DNA of 64,000 nucleotides from Chondrilla cf. caribensis (GCA_964020155.1 OZ026553.1:4391509-4455508), one strand, 5' to 3'; positions 40,555 to 53,506 are shown, counted from the stretch's first letter. Notes: generated by a model from the sequence alone, not told the origin. Numbers and translations: made by a program.

Positions 40555-40760
40555 ATAAGAGGAAACTGTGAGTTTCAGAATATGAAACACCATTGAAACA
40601 TTGAGTATCCATGATTGAGGAAGTATGTATTGAGGGACTTGAAAGTGTTTCTATTCGTAATGAAACTACCGTTTCCTTCTGTGTCATGTGAATGCCACTG
40701 AATGGATGTATGGTAGGCACCATCAAACATACTGTCATACATAACACTAGGTTTACACAA
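40555..40760 (-). repeat. 40.5-52.5 kb repeat family, 'MYDG' block, copy 1 (inverted)
   Basis: Minus-strand copy of a ~200-bp block whose longest frame reads GAYHTSIQWHSHDTEGNG. Other copies: 43195-43440 (+), 43930-44155 (-), 45760-46015 (+), 47985-48245 (+), 51955-52215 (+). See findings. Confidence 0.85.
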
Positions 40761-41094
40761 ACTCAAAGGTAGCTATAGCTAAAGCATCCACTGAACAGTA
40801 TAACTGCATGCACATTGACAATCTACATACATATAGACTGTGCCGTTACATGCACTGTAAATGAGATATACATTTGGACTTACAGATATTATACGTAATG
40901 TATGGTTATCACCCACATATACATGTACACACACACACACACACATGTAATACACATGCGTACACACACACCTGCAAACACACACACAATTACTGACTGA
41001 AAGATGGGAGTAAGCTTAAGTATGCCAGTGATTAATATGTACAATCTAATTGAACATACACACACAAGTATGCATGTACACACATGTTATACTT

Positions 41095-41500
41095 TAATAC
41101 ACTACTTGCCAAGGCAGCAGGATTTGGTTTCACGAACCTCCAATTATTAAGAGCAAATTAAAAAATACATATCTTTGAACTCTTAATTTAATTATCACAG
41201 TCAAAAAGCCCAACATGTTTACAAATTTAAACCTCCAATTGAGAACAAATTGAACAATATGCACCTCTGAACTCTAAACTCAACTGTCACAGTTGAAAAG
41301 CCCATGCAACATGAAATGAGTGTGCATTAGTCCATGAGTTAAATAGCAAATACACTGTGCACAGTGTGTGTAGTGTGTGTGTAGGTGTGCATAGATCTGA
41401 ATATAGTTCACACAGTTCATCATAATTTGTATTGTGATCGTGGTGTAGTACATACCATGCACTATATACTATAAAGCAGGTGTGCTGGTGACATATATTA
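41095..41500. repeat. 40.5-52.5 kb repeat family, 'AAGCCCATGCAACATGAAAT' block
   Basis: Contains ACCTCTGAACTCTAAACTCA, AAGCCCATGCAACATGAAAT and GAGTGTGCATTAGTCCATG. Copies recur at 42820-42985, 44515-44790 and 46630-46900, each about 350-600 bp from a MYDG block. Confidence 0.85.
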
Positions 41501-41511
41501 ACATAAGAATA

Positions 41512-41772
41512 ACAACCTGCTTGGAGAGAAAGGAGAAAAGAGAATAAGTGGCAGCAGTATATTGCATTGGGAGTAATCCACACATGTGTGGTCTCACTGG
41601 TGAGAGACTGCAGTTGGCAGTACCACCAGTGAGTATAAAAGGAGAATTGAGAAAGGCTGGTTGCTGTGGTGGCTCGTGGCACAGTGGTTATGGTGGCTAC
41701 AGCCAGACACCCAGGCTCGAGTCCTCAGCTGCCTGTTTTTCTCTTCTCTCCTTTCTCTCCAAGCAGGTTGTC
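41512..41772. mobile_element. inverted-repeat element with internal tRNA-like promoter boxes
   Basis: Ends are inverted repeats of about 45 bp. The left is ACAACCTGCTTGGAGAGAAA GGAGAAAAGAGAA, and the right reverse-complements to the same text with few changes. The interior has GGCTCGTGGCACAGTGGTTA (A-box-like) and CCAGGCTCGAGTCC (B-box-like), as in tRNA-derived SINEs. No clover-leaf tRNA can be drawn. Confidence 0.6.
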
Positions 41773-42169
41773 TTCCATACATCAATACATAATGTATAAT
41801 ATTATACCATGTAATGTGCAATGTCATTCGTTATCATGCTCTTTAGGTACACTTGATCCATGGTCTTTTTATATGTACTACAATGATTTATACATGATAT
41901 TATGTCTTATATGCATAATATGTCAGTACCTACAGAACATGTGTTATGCGAAGTCTGTGTTTGTGTGGCATACAGACATTAACTTTAATATGTGGTAACA
42001 CACTGTATTATGTGTGTTGTGTTACATGTGCTTATGTGATTTTTGTATCTCGCAATGTTTTGTCACGTGTTTTTACACACTGCATACACACGTACATGCA
42101 TTACTTTTTGGGACATGTCTGTACAGCCCTGCTACACAATCACATACATGTGTATGTACATGTCAGCTG

Positions 42170-42360
42170 GAGGTCTTCTGACTCCTCTCCATTCCTTTTC
42201 ACTACTCAAGAACAGCTTACAGAAGTAGGATGGGTCAGCCATCAGTCACCTTTTCTTCTGCACTTCCAGTCAACAGTTTTACATTATACAGTAATTAAAA
42301 CCAACAGTAGCAATGTGTGAAATTATTGATTTGGAAGAAGATAAGAGCTAAGACCATGGA
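42170..42360. repeat. 40.5-52.5 kb repeat family, 'CTGACTCCTCTCCATTCCTT' block
   Basis: Contains GGTCTTCTGACTCCTCTCCA, TTTTCTTCTGCACTTCCAGT and ACATTATACAGTAATTAAAA. Other copies are at 44825-45010 and 47135-47320. Confidence 0.8.
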
Positions 42361-42639
42361 GTATTATCCATTAATTAGTATTAAATAACATTCACAAAAT
42401 ATATGTATACCTCCTACATTAGTAGGTAGTTTTGTAAACTTCAATACATAACTTCATCATAATGAGGTCATCATCTACAGTGCTGCCATAATATTATAGT
42501 GGCACTGGTACATATGTATATACCTCTGCTGAGAAGACCACAGAGAATATTATAATATTCCCTTTTCCACCCCAGAAATACGCCACGTAAGCCAATGTCA
42601 CTGATTTGCATGTGCATGTACATGTGTAGTTTCACTGGT

Positions 42640-42775
42640 GTGAGACTGCAACTTGGCAGTACCACCAGTGCAGTATGAATGGGGAATTGAGAGGGCTGGT
42701 TGCTGTGACGGCTTCGTAGCTCAGTGGTTATAGCAGCTATGGTCAGACATCCTGGGTTCGAATAAAACACAACTG
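42640..42775 (+). mobile_element. tRNA-derived SINE-like fragment
   Basis: GGCTTCGTAGCTCAGTGGTT contains a good A box (TAGCTCAGTGG), and CCTGGGTTCGAATAA gives a B box 35 bp later. It shares its flank (GGCAGTACCACCAGTG, GAGGGCTGGTTGCTGTG) with the element at 41512 but lacks that element's inverted ends. The 3' end changes abruptly at 42770. Not a functional tRNA: acceptor-stem pairing is not seen. Confidence 0.5.
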
Positions 42776-42987
42776 TGTGGATTTAAACAGGATCTGTGTG
42801 AATTTTTAAAAAAAATTAAACCTTCAATTGAGTGCAAATTGAACAATGTATGTACGTACCTCTGAACTCTAAATTCAACTATCACAGTTAATAAGCCCAT
42901 GCAACATGAAATGAGTGTACATTAGTCCATGTGTTGAATACAAAATAGTGGTAGACACCCACTATGCAGTGTGCACTGTGCTATCTA

Positions 42988-42988
<1 letters not shown>

Positions 42989-43061
<73 letters not shown>
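42989..43061. repeat. (GT)n microsatellite
   Basis: Pure GT, inserted in the repeat block between ACTGTGC and GAAGTGTGC. Confidence 0.97.
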
Positions 43062-43194
43062 GTGTGCATATGTGTATGCATGTGTGTACGTATATCTGTA
43101 CATCCAAATATATACATGTACTACAATGATACAGTAGGTTGTCACAGTAGACATGGTTCAGATAGATAGATACTGTTGAGTACATGCATCCTAA

Positions 43195-43700
43195 CTAGTG
43201 AGGCAACTCCGAGGTGGAGTGAACCCAGTGTTATGTATGACGGTATGTTTGATGGTGCCTACCATACATCCATTCAGTGGCATTCACATGACACAGGAGG
43301 AAACGGTAGTTTTATTACGAATAGAAACACTTCCAAGTCCCTCAATACATACTTCCTGAATCATGGATATTCAAATTTCAATGGTGTTTCATATTCAATG
43401 AAACTTGCCTTTTCCTTTTATATATGTCGTGGGTGTAATAATATAATATTATGATATTAATTAATCATTGATCCAGTCACTTACTGACTTAAACTATTAA
43501 TCAATTAATTCTCATGTGGGTGCACAAAGAGAGTGGGTGCATGTGTACATGTATGACATCATGTTCGCAACATGTGAATGTGCTCACGGAAGACAGGGAT
43601 ACAAGAAGCACTTGAAAGGAACAGGTCAGTGGCTTATATATACCCAACCGCCAACTTGAAAGTGCGTCTCGAGCATGTTATTTAAAGTACTGTGTGTAAC
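43195..43700 (+). repeat. 40.5-52.5 kb repeat family, 'MYDG' block copy 2 and tail
   Basis: ATGTATGACGGTATGTTTGA starts a frame open for about 80 codons. A shared tail follows: ATATTAATTAATCATTGAT, TGGGTGCACAAAGAGAGTG, then ACCGCCAACTTGAAAGTGCG. Confidence 0.85.
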
Positions 43701-43864
43701 TATGCGTGTACAATAAAGTATATTCATTCAACTCCATTGTTTGACTTGTGTTTATACTAAGTAGAGTACACACGTGCACCCTCATAATTGGTACACATAC
43801 ACACAAGCACACACATATGCATATTATGTACACACATGATATTATGTATGCATACACACACAGT

Positions 43865-43866
43865 GT

Positions 43867-43898
<32 letters not shown>

Positions 43899-43910
43899 CA
43901 CACACACATG
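43865..43910. repeat. (CA)n microsatellite, short
   Basis: CA tract with one CAAA interruption. Confidence 0.9.
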
Positions 43911-43929
43911 TATACAGTTTTATTACAAC

Positions 43930-44155
43930 CACACTCATACATAAGAGGAAACTGCATGTGAGTTCTGTTGAGTATGAAAAACCATTGAGACGTTGAATAT
44001 CTATGCTTCAGAAAGTATGTATTGAGGGACTTGAAACTGTTTCTATTCGTAATGAAACTACCGTTTCCTCCTGTGACATGTGAATGCCACTGAATGGATG
44101 TATGATAGGCACCATCAAACATACTATAATGCTAACACTAGGTTCACCTCATCTT
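43930..44155 (-). repeat. 40.5-52.5 kb repeat family, 'MYDG' block copy 3 (inverted)
   Basis: Reverse orientation to copies 2, 4, 5 and 6, forming a large imperfect palindrome with copy 2 around 43.7 kb. Confidence 0.85.
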
Positions 44156-45759
44156 GGAGTTGGCTAGCTAACATGCATTGATCCAGGTACTCAACAGTAG
44201 CTGTCCACAGCTATGTTTGCTGCTTTCAATCTACTTACCCTGCCATTGGAAGTACTGCACATGTCATATACATTTGGTCATACAAATATACGGAATATAC
44301 GTATGACTGTGACCCACATATACATGTACACACACACGCAAGCACGTACACTCACACATACACGTGCGTACACACACAATATCATACACACATGTACATG
44401 AGTACTACCTGAAAGATGGGAGTAAATAGGCCAGTGATTATGTTTACAATTTAATGCAACACACACGCATGTGCGTATATATGCACACATACTTCAAACA
44501 CAATACTTGCCAAGGTAACAGGATCTGTATTTTTATATATTTAATTCTCCAATTGAGAGGAAATTAAGCCATACGTACCTCTGAACTCTAAGTTCGACTA
44601 TATCACAGTTAAAAAGCCCATGCAACATGAAATGAGTGTGCATTAGTCTATGTGCTGAATACAAAATAGTGGTAAGCACCCACTATGCAGTGTGCACTGT
44701 GCACTGTGTGTAGTGTGTGTGTAGGTATACATAGATCTGAATACAGTCCACACAGTTCATCATATCTGTATTGTGATTGTGGTGTAGTATACATGTATGT
44801 ATTGTATGTATGTACGTGTAAATGTCATCAAGAATTATTTTGACTCCTCTCCATACCTTTTTACTGCTCACGCACAGCTCACAGAAGTAGTATAGGTCAG
44901 CCATTGGTCACCTTTTCTTCTGCACTTCTAGTCAACAATTTCACATTATACTGTAACGAAACCTACAGTAGCATTGTGTGACATCACTGATTCTGGAGAA
45001 GATAAGACCTAAGAACATAATGATATTATTATGGTTTACCTTGTAAGGTAGTATTAGTAATGTCTGCATATATGTACCTCCTACAACAATAAGCAGAGTT
45101 TTGCAAACTTCAATATTATATGTAACACAATTACAATGAGGTCTCCATCTAATATAGTGGTGCTGGTACATGCATATTTTTGCTGAAAAGACCACTGACA
45201 ATATACTATTCCCTTTTCACCTGAGTAATACACCACACAATGCAATATTACCTATTTGCATGTTCGTGTTCATGTGCATGTGGTGTGTGTAAATGCTGTA
45301 GGTAGATCTGAGTTCACACTGTGCTGCACTTTGGTATTGTGATTCTGACACACATGTGCAAGTAAGACTCCCTAAATCACACATCAATTCACCTGCACAT
45401 TGAATAAGCCGGGGTGAGATTCACACCAAGATCAATTTCCAACTCCCTACTTTATGCATGTGTGTGTTTTTGTGTTTGCACAGTACAACGCCTCACTCTT
45501 GGGAGAATATCGTGGAAAGTCACGTAGCATGGATGGATGGTCTCTTACTGTGTGTGTACATGTTAGTGCATTGTGTGTGCATGTTCTGTAAATAGTACAT
45601 TATCCTCAGCCTACAATTTCCTGCAGGTAGCGTGTGTGTGAGTGCATGCGTGCGTGTATGTGTGTACATATATCTGCACATCCAAATGTATACCATGGTA
45701 CAGTAGGTGGTCACAGTAGACATGGCTCTGATAGTAGATACTGTCGAGTGGATGCATCC

Positions 45760-46170
45760 TAACTAGTGAGGCATCTCCAAGGTGGGGTGAGCCCAGTGTT
45801 TTGTATGACGGTATGTCTGATGGTGCCTACCATACATCCATTCAGTGGCATTCACATGTCACAGGAGGAAACGGTAGTTTCATTATGAATAGAACACTTC
45901 CAAGTCCCTCAATACGTACTTCCTGAATCATGGATATTCAAATTTCAATGGTGCTTCATATTCAATGAAACTTACCATTTTTCTCTTAGAATGGTGCGGG
46001 TGTAATGTAATATTATGATATTAATTAATCATTAATTGGGTCACTTACTGACTTAAACTATTGATCAATTAATTCTCATGTGGGTGTACAAAGAGAGTGT
46101 GTGCATGCATGTGTACAACTGCCAACTTGAAAATGTGTCTCTTAAGCATGTTTTTTTTACAGTACTGTGT
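45760..46170 (+). repeat. 40.5-52.5 kb repeat family, 'MYDG' block copy 4 and tail
   Basis: The open frame is interrupted (MYDGMSDGAYHTSIQWHSHV, then a 1-base loss in the AATAGAACACTTCC segment). The tail is as in copy 2. Confidence 0.85.
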
Positions 46171-46253
46171 GTAACTACGTATGTGCGTACATAATAGTAT
46201 TTTTTAATTCAACTCCATGTTTGACTAGTGGTTCTACTACTGTAACATAAGAA

Positions 46254-46254
46254 G

Positions 46255-46288
<34 letters not shown>

Positions 46289-46325
46289 CACACATACACA
46301 CACACACACGTGCACAACACACACA

Positions 46326-46402
<77 letters not shown>

Positions 46403-46442
46403 ACAACACACACACACACACACACACACGTACACACACACA

Positions 46443-46492
<50 letters not shown>
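46254..46492. repeat. (CA)n microsatellite, ~240 bp
   Basis: Interrupted by CACGTGCACAACACACACAC twice, indicating an internal duplication within the tract. Confidence 0.97.
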
Positions 46493-47984
46493 ATGTATGC
46501 ACACCATGTCATACACATGTGTACACGAGTACTACCTGGAAGATGCATGGGAGTATATAGGCCAGTGATTATGTGTACAATTTAATGCAACACACAAGCA
46601 TGACACACATATATTAATACTTCAAACACAATACTTGCCAAGATAACAGGATCTGTATTTTTACACATCTAATTCTTCCATTGAGAGCAAATAAAGCAAT
46701 ACGTACCTCTGAACTCTACATTCAACTATCACAGTTGAAAAGCCCATGCAACATGAAATGAGTGCGCATTAGTCCATGTGTTGAATACAAAATAGTGGTA
46801 AACACCCACTATGCAGTGTGCACTGTGCACACTGTGTGTAGGTGTACGTAGATCTGAATATAATCCACACAGTTCATCATATATACTTGTATAGTGATTG
46901 TAGTATCGTATACATACATACCATGTACTGTATGTCCATAAATATTATATTATAATGCTCTTTACACTCAATGGTCTCTCTATACCTACTGTATACAATG
47001 ATTTATACATAATACTATGTCTTATGCATCTAATGTGATGTACGTCAGTACCTACAGAACATGTGCATGGGAAGCCTGTGTTTGTACATCCCTGCTACAC
47101 AACCACATACATGTATGCGTACATGCATGTCAGCTAGAGGTCTTCTGACTCCTCTCCATTTCTTTTCACTGCTCAAGTACAGCTTACAGATTAGGATGGG
47201 TCAGTCATTGGTCATCTTTTCTTCTGCACTTCAAGTCCACAGTTTCACATTAAACAGTGATGAGAACCAACAGACTATAGCAATGTGCGAAATCAACGAT
47301 TTTTGGAAGAAGATAAGAAATATGGTTAATCCAATGTAGTACTAGTAATAAAGTTCACATTCGTATATGTAGCTCCTTCAATAGTAGGTATATAGAGTGT
47401 TGCAAACTTCAATAACTCCATCACAATGAGGTCATCATCTACAGTCCTGCAATATAGTGGTGCAGGTACATATACACCTCTGCTGAAAAGACCACAGCGA
47501 ATATTATAATGTTCCCTTTTCATTGATATGTGTAATACACCACATAAGGCTATATCACTGATTTGCATGCGTGCAAGTGCATGCGCATTTGGTGTGTGTA
47601 AATGCTGTAGGTAGATCTGAGTTCACACTGCACATGTGCTAGTAAGACTGCCTAAATCACACATCAATTCAATTTCCTTGTACATTGAATAAGCTGGAGT
47701 GATTCCCACCAAGTTCAATTTACAATGAAAAATTTCCCTATATACTTTGTGTATGTGCATGTGTTTGTGTGTTTGTCCTGTACAACTCCTCACTCTTGAG
47801 AGAATATTGTGGGCTGTCATGTAGCTTATGGATGGATGCATGTACCTGTTAGTGCATTGTGTGTATACATGTGTGTGTACGAATATTTGTACATCCAAAT
47901 CTATACATGTAGCTACAATGGTACAGTAGGTTGTCACAGTAGACATGGTTCAGATAGATAGATACTGTTGAGTACATACATCCT

Positions 47985-48400
47985 AAGTAGTGAGGCACCT
48001 CCGAGGCGGGGTGAACCCAGTGTTATGTATGACAGTATGTTTGATGGTGCCTACCATACATCCATTCAGTGGTATTCACATTTCACAGAAGGAAACGGTA
48101 GTTTCATTACGAATAGAAACACTTCGAGTCTCTCAATACATACTTCCTGGATCATGGATATTCAATGTTTCAATGGTGTTTCATATTCAATGAAACTTGC
48201 CCTATTCCTCTTATATATGTCGTGGGTGTAATAATATAATATTATGATATTAATTAATCATTGATTGGGTCACTAACTGACTTAAACTATTGATCAATTA
48301 ATTCTCATGTGGGCGTACAAAGAGAGTGTGTGCATGTGTGCATGTATGGCATCATGTTCGCAACATGTGAATGTGAATGCTGCTGTGTGTGTCTCTATGC
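47985..48400 (+). repeat. 40.5-52.5 kb repeat family, 'MYDG' block copy 5
   Basis: Similar to copy 2, with a frame change after ITNRNT (one base lost). Confidence 0.85.
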
Positions 48401-48639
48401 ATAGTAAATGATTGCTCCTGTTAATATCGTATACAGGGAATTTCTAGCTACTCCCCTCCAGATTCTCAAGAACAATCTTACCAGTGACACTCTATTGTAT
48501 ATACACATGTGCACAGTACAGTAGCATGTACGTATATGCAGACATGTATATATTATGTACTGTACATGATTACATGTTTCCCAATTGGTGATATTGTCAC
48601 TTTAGAACACAAGATTGAACACAACATGGGATGGTATGT

Positions 48640-48770
48640 ACAAGATGCAACACGAGACTACATGTGTACAACATGAGGCTACATATGTACAACATGAGGC
48701 TACGAATGTACAACATGAGGCTACGAATGTACAACATGAGGCTACATACGTATGTACAACATGGAACAGG
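48640..48770. repeat. ~20-bp ACAACATGAGGCTACATATG array (a)
   Basis: Five or six copies. Confidence 0.88.
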
Positions 48771-49094
48771 AAATTCATCGGAGTTTCCCAACTCTCTGTG
48801 ACAGATCACATTTTGACTGATTTTATACTGATTTAAAATCACATACACACAACATACATACAATTACATAGACAAAACTACTAGAAATATAAATTTGGTC
48901 CGAATTTGGTCTATAGAGGGCCAGATAACCAAGTAACACTCAATACATGCATGCATGACTGAATAAACCTCCAATGAGACCACTAGCATCCACATACGTG
49001 TGCTTGCATACAACCTTATAAATCTTTAAGACCTGAATTTATACATAAACACAACACATGCACACACACACCTGCATAAACACCATGTGTACAT

Positions 49095-49272
49095 AACATG
49101 TATGTAGCCTCATGTTGTACATATGTAGTCTCATATTGTACGTGTGTTGCACATATGTGTGTGTACAACATGAGGCTACATATGTACAAAATGAGGCTAC
49201 ATATGTACAACATGAGGCTACATATGTACAACATGAGGCTACATATGTACAACATGAGGCTACATATATAAA
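49095..49272. repeat. ~20-bp ACAACATGAGGCTACATATG array (b), with inverted first units
   Basis: The first two units (49100-49140) are in reverse orientation (TAGCCTCATGTTGTACATAT) and the next five direct, so a snap-back palindrome can form. Confidence 0.88.
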
Positions 49273-49454
49273 ACACAAGGCACAAGAGGTGGTGTTTTAC
49301 ACATTTTTCCCTTGTGTACAGATTGTTTATACAACATAAGTACTTTATGTTAGTTGTACACAATGCAGTTTTAGCTGGAAATGTCCTCTGTATTTGGGTA
49401 AATTGAGTAAAGGTAATAGGTGTTACTTGATTACTTAATGTGTGTGGGTGTATC

Positions 49455-49593
49455 ACAAGCATGAATATCACATGCTACCAGTATAGCTATAAAAGAGAGC
49501 TACAGAGCTCCACTTGTTCATTCATTTTGTGAGTTTATTGGTGGGAACAACTGTGACAGTCTCATTTGATTCAATAACTTGAGGTGATCTGAA
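49455..49593 (+). promoter_or_regulatory. promoter and 5' leader of paralogue B
   Basis: CACATGCTACCAGTATAGC precedes the TATA box TATAAAAG (49488-49495). AGAGCTCCACTTGTTCATTC follows, and then TGGTGGGAACAACTGTGACA up to ATG. It matches the paralogue A promoter nearly base for base. The predicted start site is around 49520. Confidence 0.75.
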
Positions 49594-49995
49594 ATGTTTG
49601 GAAAAGGAGTCCTTTTGGTTCTGTTGGTTCTTGGAGCCATTGCTTATCAGACACAGGCTGGTAAGTAGTCAGTATTGTATAGCTAAATGTATATGTGTGA
49701 TTCTTCTCTGTGATGGTTACATACACCTGTTGAACAGCAAAGGTGAATAAGATGTGAACTTATACTATTTTTAGAATTATGCTACAATCAGCGAAATTGT
49801 GGAGGAGGGTCCACGATTACATTCGATTGTTGTAGAAAAGGTTATAAATCTGGGAATGGTGCATCAGGATCAATGCACGGTTGCTATAACTGGTGAGAAT
49901 ATTCCCAGCACACATGCAGAGTCTGTTTATACAAACTATGAATCACACTCAGTCTGTAAAATTTATATTTTTCTCTATGTAGTGGAAGTGGCTAG
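49594..49995 (+). CDS. secreted six-cysteine peptide (paralogue B)
   Basis: Exon 1 (49594-49660) codes signal peptide MFGKGVLLVLLVLGAIAYQT and has the same length and phase as paralogue A. Exon 2 (49775-49892) codes the mature part. Exon 3 starts at 49983 and completes a cysteine, two or three residues and TAG (49993-49995). Cysteine pattern C-x5-C-x9-CC-x16-C-x2-C has the adjacent pair typical of inhibitor-knot (knottin) peptides. The fold is inferred; function is unknown. The first two spacings equal paralogue A; the rest, and nearly all other residues, differ. The exon 3 frame is uncertain (see findings). Confidence 0.68.
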
Positions 49996-49999
49996 AAAA

Positions 50000-50845
50000 C
50001 CGATGTCAGGCTACTCTTGGAACTAAGGATTCAGTAACGCAGATTAACTGCAAGCAGCTAACATAGCATAGTTATCTCAAATAATCTTTTTTCTAAACTA
50101 TTTAGCCCAAACCATGTAGTGTAGTGTTTTAGGTTTTGTAGCCACATGTAATAGGAAATTATACTTAATATATGCTGCTGATTGCCAAGAGTTATCGATC
50201 ATTTAATCACAATGATGTCTGATTCGATCGAGTGCATGAAAGTTTAAGACAGCTATTGAACAGTGTATAATGGTGCACACATTGTGGATAAGTGAAGTAG
50301 TCAGGTTGACCATGACGAAATATACAATATGAGAATGAGAAATTTTATAATTACTGTAGGCAGATCTTTGAAAGGAGACCGAAGAGTGCAATTTAACAAA
50401 AAGTGCAATTCAAACGTAGTGTAGCACAGAGTGGTGGAATTCTGGAATACTTAGCTTTTGGCCCTCAATAGGCTACACTATAAGACCATAAACTATTGTG
50501 AAATGGTTGGAATTTCAAGACCTGATAGTCTAGTTGGAGAAGGAGTGTAGGGTATTGCATGAGCCCTACACTCCACTCCTACCCACAGGCCTGTAAGGGT
50601 TACCTTTGTGGCGGGGTAAGCAACATAATTAGTGAAAACTGAGTCAATTGCAATCTCTCTATAAGGGCTAATATTACGAATGTCTGTCTTTGGCTAATCG
50701 ACTTCTCTTATACACAGTATAATATATTGCTCTTGACACTTGATACTATATTGTACTATGTAGAACGTTTTCTACATATATATAATATTATGTATTATGT
50801 ATATACACCGGTACCAATACCTACAGAATATGTGCTATGGGAAGT
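50000..50845. other. 3' flank of paralogue B, mostly unassigned
   Basis: 50000-50080 is still alignable to paralogue A's 3' flank (ATTAACTGCAAGCAG). Beyond that it is AT-rich, with no exon or array seen. GAGAAGGAGTGTAGGGTATT and CACTCCACTCCTACCC at 50535-50585 form a weak inverted repeat. Confidence 0.5.
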
Positions 50846-50884
<39 letters not shown>

Positions 50885-50887
50885 CGT

Positions 50888-51680
50888 GCTAGTCTAGCTA
50901 GCTAGACTGTCATTAAGAGTCACCGAAGGGCGGAAAAGGAAAGGGACGGTCTAGCTCAAGTAGCGATTAGTTCACACCTGAGCGCATGACCATCAACCAA
51001 TGAAATGCTACTACCAAGAATCTTGGCAATGATATTCATTGATTCAGTTTAGTTAATTGATAAGTGTCATGGAGGATGACACTACGTACTCATCGTCGGT
51101 AGCTGGGAATATTCACCCATCTGACAGTCAGATGGACGCAATTATAATTACTAGTATTTTACAAGAACATGATACGATCACATGTCTCCTGACCGTTCAC
51201 GACAATTCGCCGATCAAGAATTGCAAACGAAGGAATGAGAATCAACATATTCAGTCCTAGTTGTATCATCGCTTTTATTTCTGATGAACAAACAGATGAA
51301 ATACTTTTGCAAACATAGTTTGTCTGCTGTGCGTTCACAGAGTGTTTAACGACGTCGATGGTCATGATGAACGATACGAATTGAGAGTACCTATATTCTG
51401 ACGAAGAATCATTGCATAATCGACAAAACAACACGAGATCTATTTTTTCCTTGCTTTCCCCTGTCCTCCCACAGATACTCTAACCTGAGTTGGAGCATAG
51501 ACTATAGTTAGAGCATCTATGGTCCTCCTAACACGTATGGGTGTATGGTGAGCCGTAGTAACTCTGTACATGCTATTTGTTAATTGGCAGGTGTGAACTA
51601 TTCGCTACTTGGGCTAGACCGTCCCTTCCCTTTTCTGCCCCTCGGCACCTCTTAGGGACGGTCTAGCTAGCTAGACTAGC
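50888..51680. mobile_element. 793-bp non-autonomous element with ~93-bp terminal inverted repeats
   Basis: Left end 50888-50980 begins GCTAGTCTAGCTAGCTAGAC and continues GAAAGGGACGGTCTAGC, then TAGTTCACACCTG. Right end 51588-51680 is its inverted copy at roughly 85% identity by eye. The tips are themselves palindromic (CTAGCTAG). The interior has two short frames (51069-51260 plus; 51159-51434 minus) with no recognised transposase. GT repeats lie on both sides, so it sits in or beside a microsatellite. The superfamily is unknown. Confidence 0.8.
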
Positions 51681-51735
51681 ATGCATGCGTACGTGCCTGC
51701 GTGCGTGCGTGTGTGCGTGCATATGTGTGTGTATG

Positions 51736-51839
<104 letters not shown>

Positions 51840-51954
51840 AGTCTTGTGTTATGTACATATATCTGTACATCCAAATATACATGTACAGGAGTTACAATGA
51901 CACAGTAGGTAGTCACAGTAGACATAATTCTGGATAGTTACTGTTGGGTAGATG

Positions 51955-52460
51955 CATCCTAACTAGTGAGGCAACTCCGAGGTGGTGTGAACCCAGTGTT
52001 ATGTATGACGGTATGTTTGATGGTGCCTACCATACATTCATTCAGTGGCATTCACATGTCACAGAAGGAAAACGGTAGTTTCATTACGAATAGAAACACT
52101 TCCAAGTCCCTCAATACATACTTCCTCAATCATGGATATTCAAATTTCAATGGTGCTACATATTCAATGAAACTTGCCATTTTCCTCTTATAATGGTGCG
52201 GGTGTAATATAAAATTATGATATTAATTAATCATTGATTGGGTCACTAACTGACTTAAACTATTGATCAATTAATTCTCATGTGGGTGTACAAAGAGAGT
52301 GCATGCATGTGTGCATGTATGACATCATGTTCGCAACATGTGAATGTGCTCTCTAAATACAGGGATACAAGAAGCACTTGAATGAACAAGCCGTGACTTG
52401 CATATACCCAACCGCCAACTTGAAAGTGCGTCTCTTAAGCATGTTTTTACAGTACTGTGT
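51955..52460 (+). repeat. 40.5-52.5 kb repeat family, 'MYDG' block copy 6 and tail
   Basis: Same order as copy 2, including ACCGCCAACTTGAAAGTGCG at about 52409. It has one extra A in GAAGGAAAACGG. Confidence 0.85.
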
Positions 52461-52604
52461 GTAACTATGTGTGTACATATATAGTATATTCATTCAACAT
52501 TGTTTGACTCATGGTCATATTAAGTAGTGCGCATGCACCCACATATGTACACATACACACATGCACACTATTTAAACACATACACATACAGATACATAAG
52601 TGCA

Positions 52605-52749
<145 letters not shown>

Positions 52750-52859
52750 TCATTGCTCTCTTCTCCACTGCTTCCACATCAGTTGTCATGGAACTGTCCA
52801 ACAGAGCGGGTTTCTTTGTACATTGAGACACATAGCTGGATCTGAGAAATCAAATGCGG

Positions 52860-53472
52860 AATAGAGAACAATAGATGATGTACTCAAGATCAACACCTAC
52901 TGATCTATGTTTCACGACTGAATAAATAGCTCTTGTATGTGATGGATTTTTTCCAATAAAATGTATCAGTCATACTCGCATTCCTATAGGTATTATATAT
53001 ACCACTTTTTCTGAGCTTACAGTAGTGCAATATCTCTATACCATATAGTGCTGTGTGTTTAACACTCCACACACTTCACTTACAGTCATGAATCAGTAGA
53101 AGGTTTCGGTATAGAAAGCATTTCTCCTTGTTATCACCCAATCAACTCTGCACACTTCTGAAATTATTACAATTTATGTTACATCAATCCATTTAAACGT
53201 ATGTAATGCTCTTATGTTTGAGTAATATTCTACATAATATATACTCTGGTAACATTATATATGAAATTTATACTGTAGACATTTATATAATGTATATTAT
53301 AATATATTAAGTAATACTTATAATAAGCAACATTAACGTAGCTATATAACAATATTACTGTTACAGTAATTGATTTAATGCATAATATATATATATATAT
53401 ATATGTAATATGTACATACCATATATGCATATAATACATATGAACATGGTATATGTATAATATGTCATAATA

Positions 53473-53506
<34 letters not shown>

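Noticed and set aside
42640..42775. Functional tRNA gene
   Set aside because: A and B boxes are present but no acceptor-stem pairing or anticodon loop can be drawn; the element is linked to repeat copies.
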